This document shows positions 21,622 through 21,720 of a DNA stretch of 21,720 nucleotides, in pieces. The position numbers were made by a program, and so were the translations under genes. The DNA is from RGIG4074 sp964459165 (GTDB taxonomy: Bacteria; Bacillota; Clostridia; Christensenellales; Borkfalkiaceae), in assembly GCA_964459165.1 (NCBI GenBank), contig CAYWKM010000029.1, positions 1 through 21,720 of the forward strand, written 5' to 3'. Under the pieces are notes generated by a model that was given only the letters and a program-made list of their open reading frames with translations, was not told where the DNA came from and made no database searches. The first letter of the stretch is position 1, and each line of letters begins with the position of its first letter.

Positions 21622-21638
21622 GAAGAGAGGAACCTTAT

Positions 21639-21720
21639 ATGGGTTATCTCCGGATTTTTCTTTGCGATTTGTCTTACGAGCGCGATTTTATCTTATTGCC
21701 GCGCTTCGTTCAGATGATCA
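21639..21720 (+). CDS. Start of an unidentified gene, cut by the window edge
   Basis: ATG 21639 is preceded by AGAGAGG at a suitable distance, and the frame stays open for 27 codons to the edge. The residues (MGYLRIFLCDLSYERDFILL and onward) are too few to name a family. Confidence 0.4.
   Translation, partial: MGYLRIFLCDLSYERDFILLPRFVQMI

Overview
The window looks like chromosomal DNA from an anaerobic, low-to-medium GC clostridial Firmicute. The evidence is an [FeFe]-hydrogenase, a BcrAD/BadF-type radical dehydratase activase system, a DegV protein, a SpoIIID sporulation regulator, AGGAGG-type ribosome binding sites, sigma-A type promoters (TTGACa-17/18-TATAAT) and many U-tract hairpin terminators. 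I see no rRNA, tRNA, CRISPR array, phage gene or transposase.

Layout. (1) 1-3976, + strand: a promoter, a possibly folded leader, and two overlapping genes for a hydrogenase module. The first is a NuoF-type Fe-S domain fused to a GltD-like FAD/NAD(P)H oxidoreductase; the second is a three-motif [FeFe]-hydrogenase. A strong terminator follows. (2) 4014-8274, + strand: a near-consensus promoter, a leader made of two tandem similar RNA elements, a phosphohexomutase, and a three-part fusion (ManC-like nucleotidyltransferase, ManC cupin, complete class I phosphomannose isomerase). Together these could turn fructose-6-P into GDP-mannose from two genes, although the nucleotidyltransferase domain is divergent. 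(3) 8295-9548, + strand: a cytoplasmic sialidase-like propeller protein. (4) 9579-9615: a 37-bp perfect palindrome between convergent genes. (5) 9626-15678, - strand: an aconitase-superfamily hydratase, a zinc-type macrodomain protein, a DUF368 (PopT-type polyprenyl-phosphate transporter) protein fused to a PlsC-type acyltransferase, and a DegV protein with its own consensus promoter. (6) 15711-16720: a small two-TM PH-like protein that appears to be leaderless, and a convergent small acidic lipoprotein, sharing a bidirectional terminator. (7) 16801-17114: spoIIID with a sigma-E-like promoter. (8) 17153-21495: a two-gene operon in which the roughly 1,400-residue acyl-CoA dehydratase activase/double-cubane-type protein is split into 983 and 427 residues. 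A possible new gene starts at 21639 and runs off the end.

The strongest candidates for something undescribed are the tandem RNA leader at 4050-4168, the DUF368-PlsC fusion, and the ManC-ManA fusion beside its mutase. Positions, motifs and spacings were read directly. Family names come from recognised motifs without any database search, and roles in the cell are inference.
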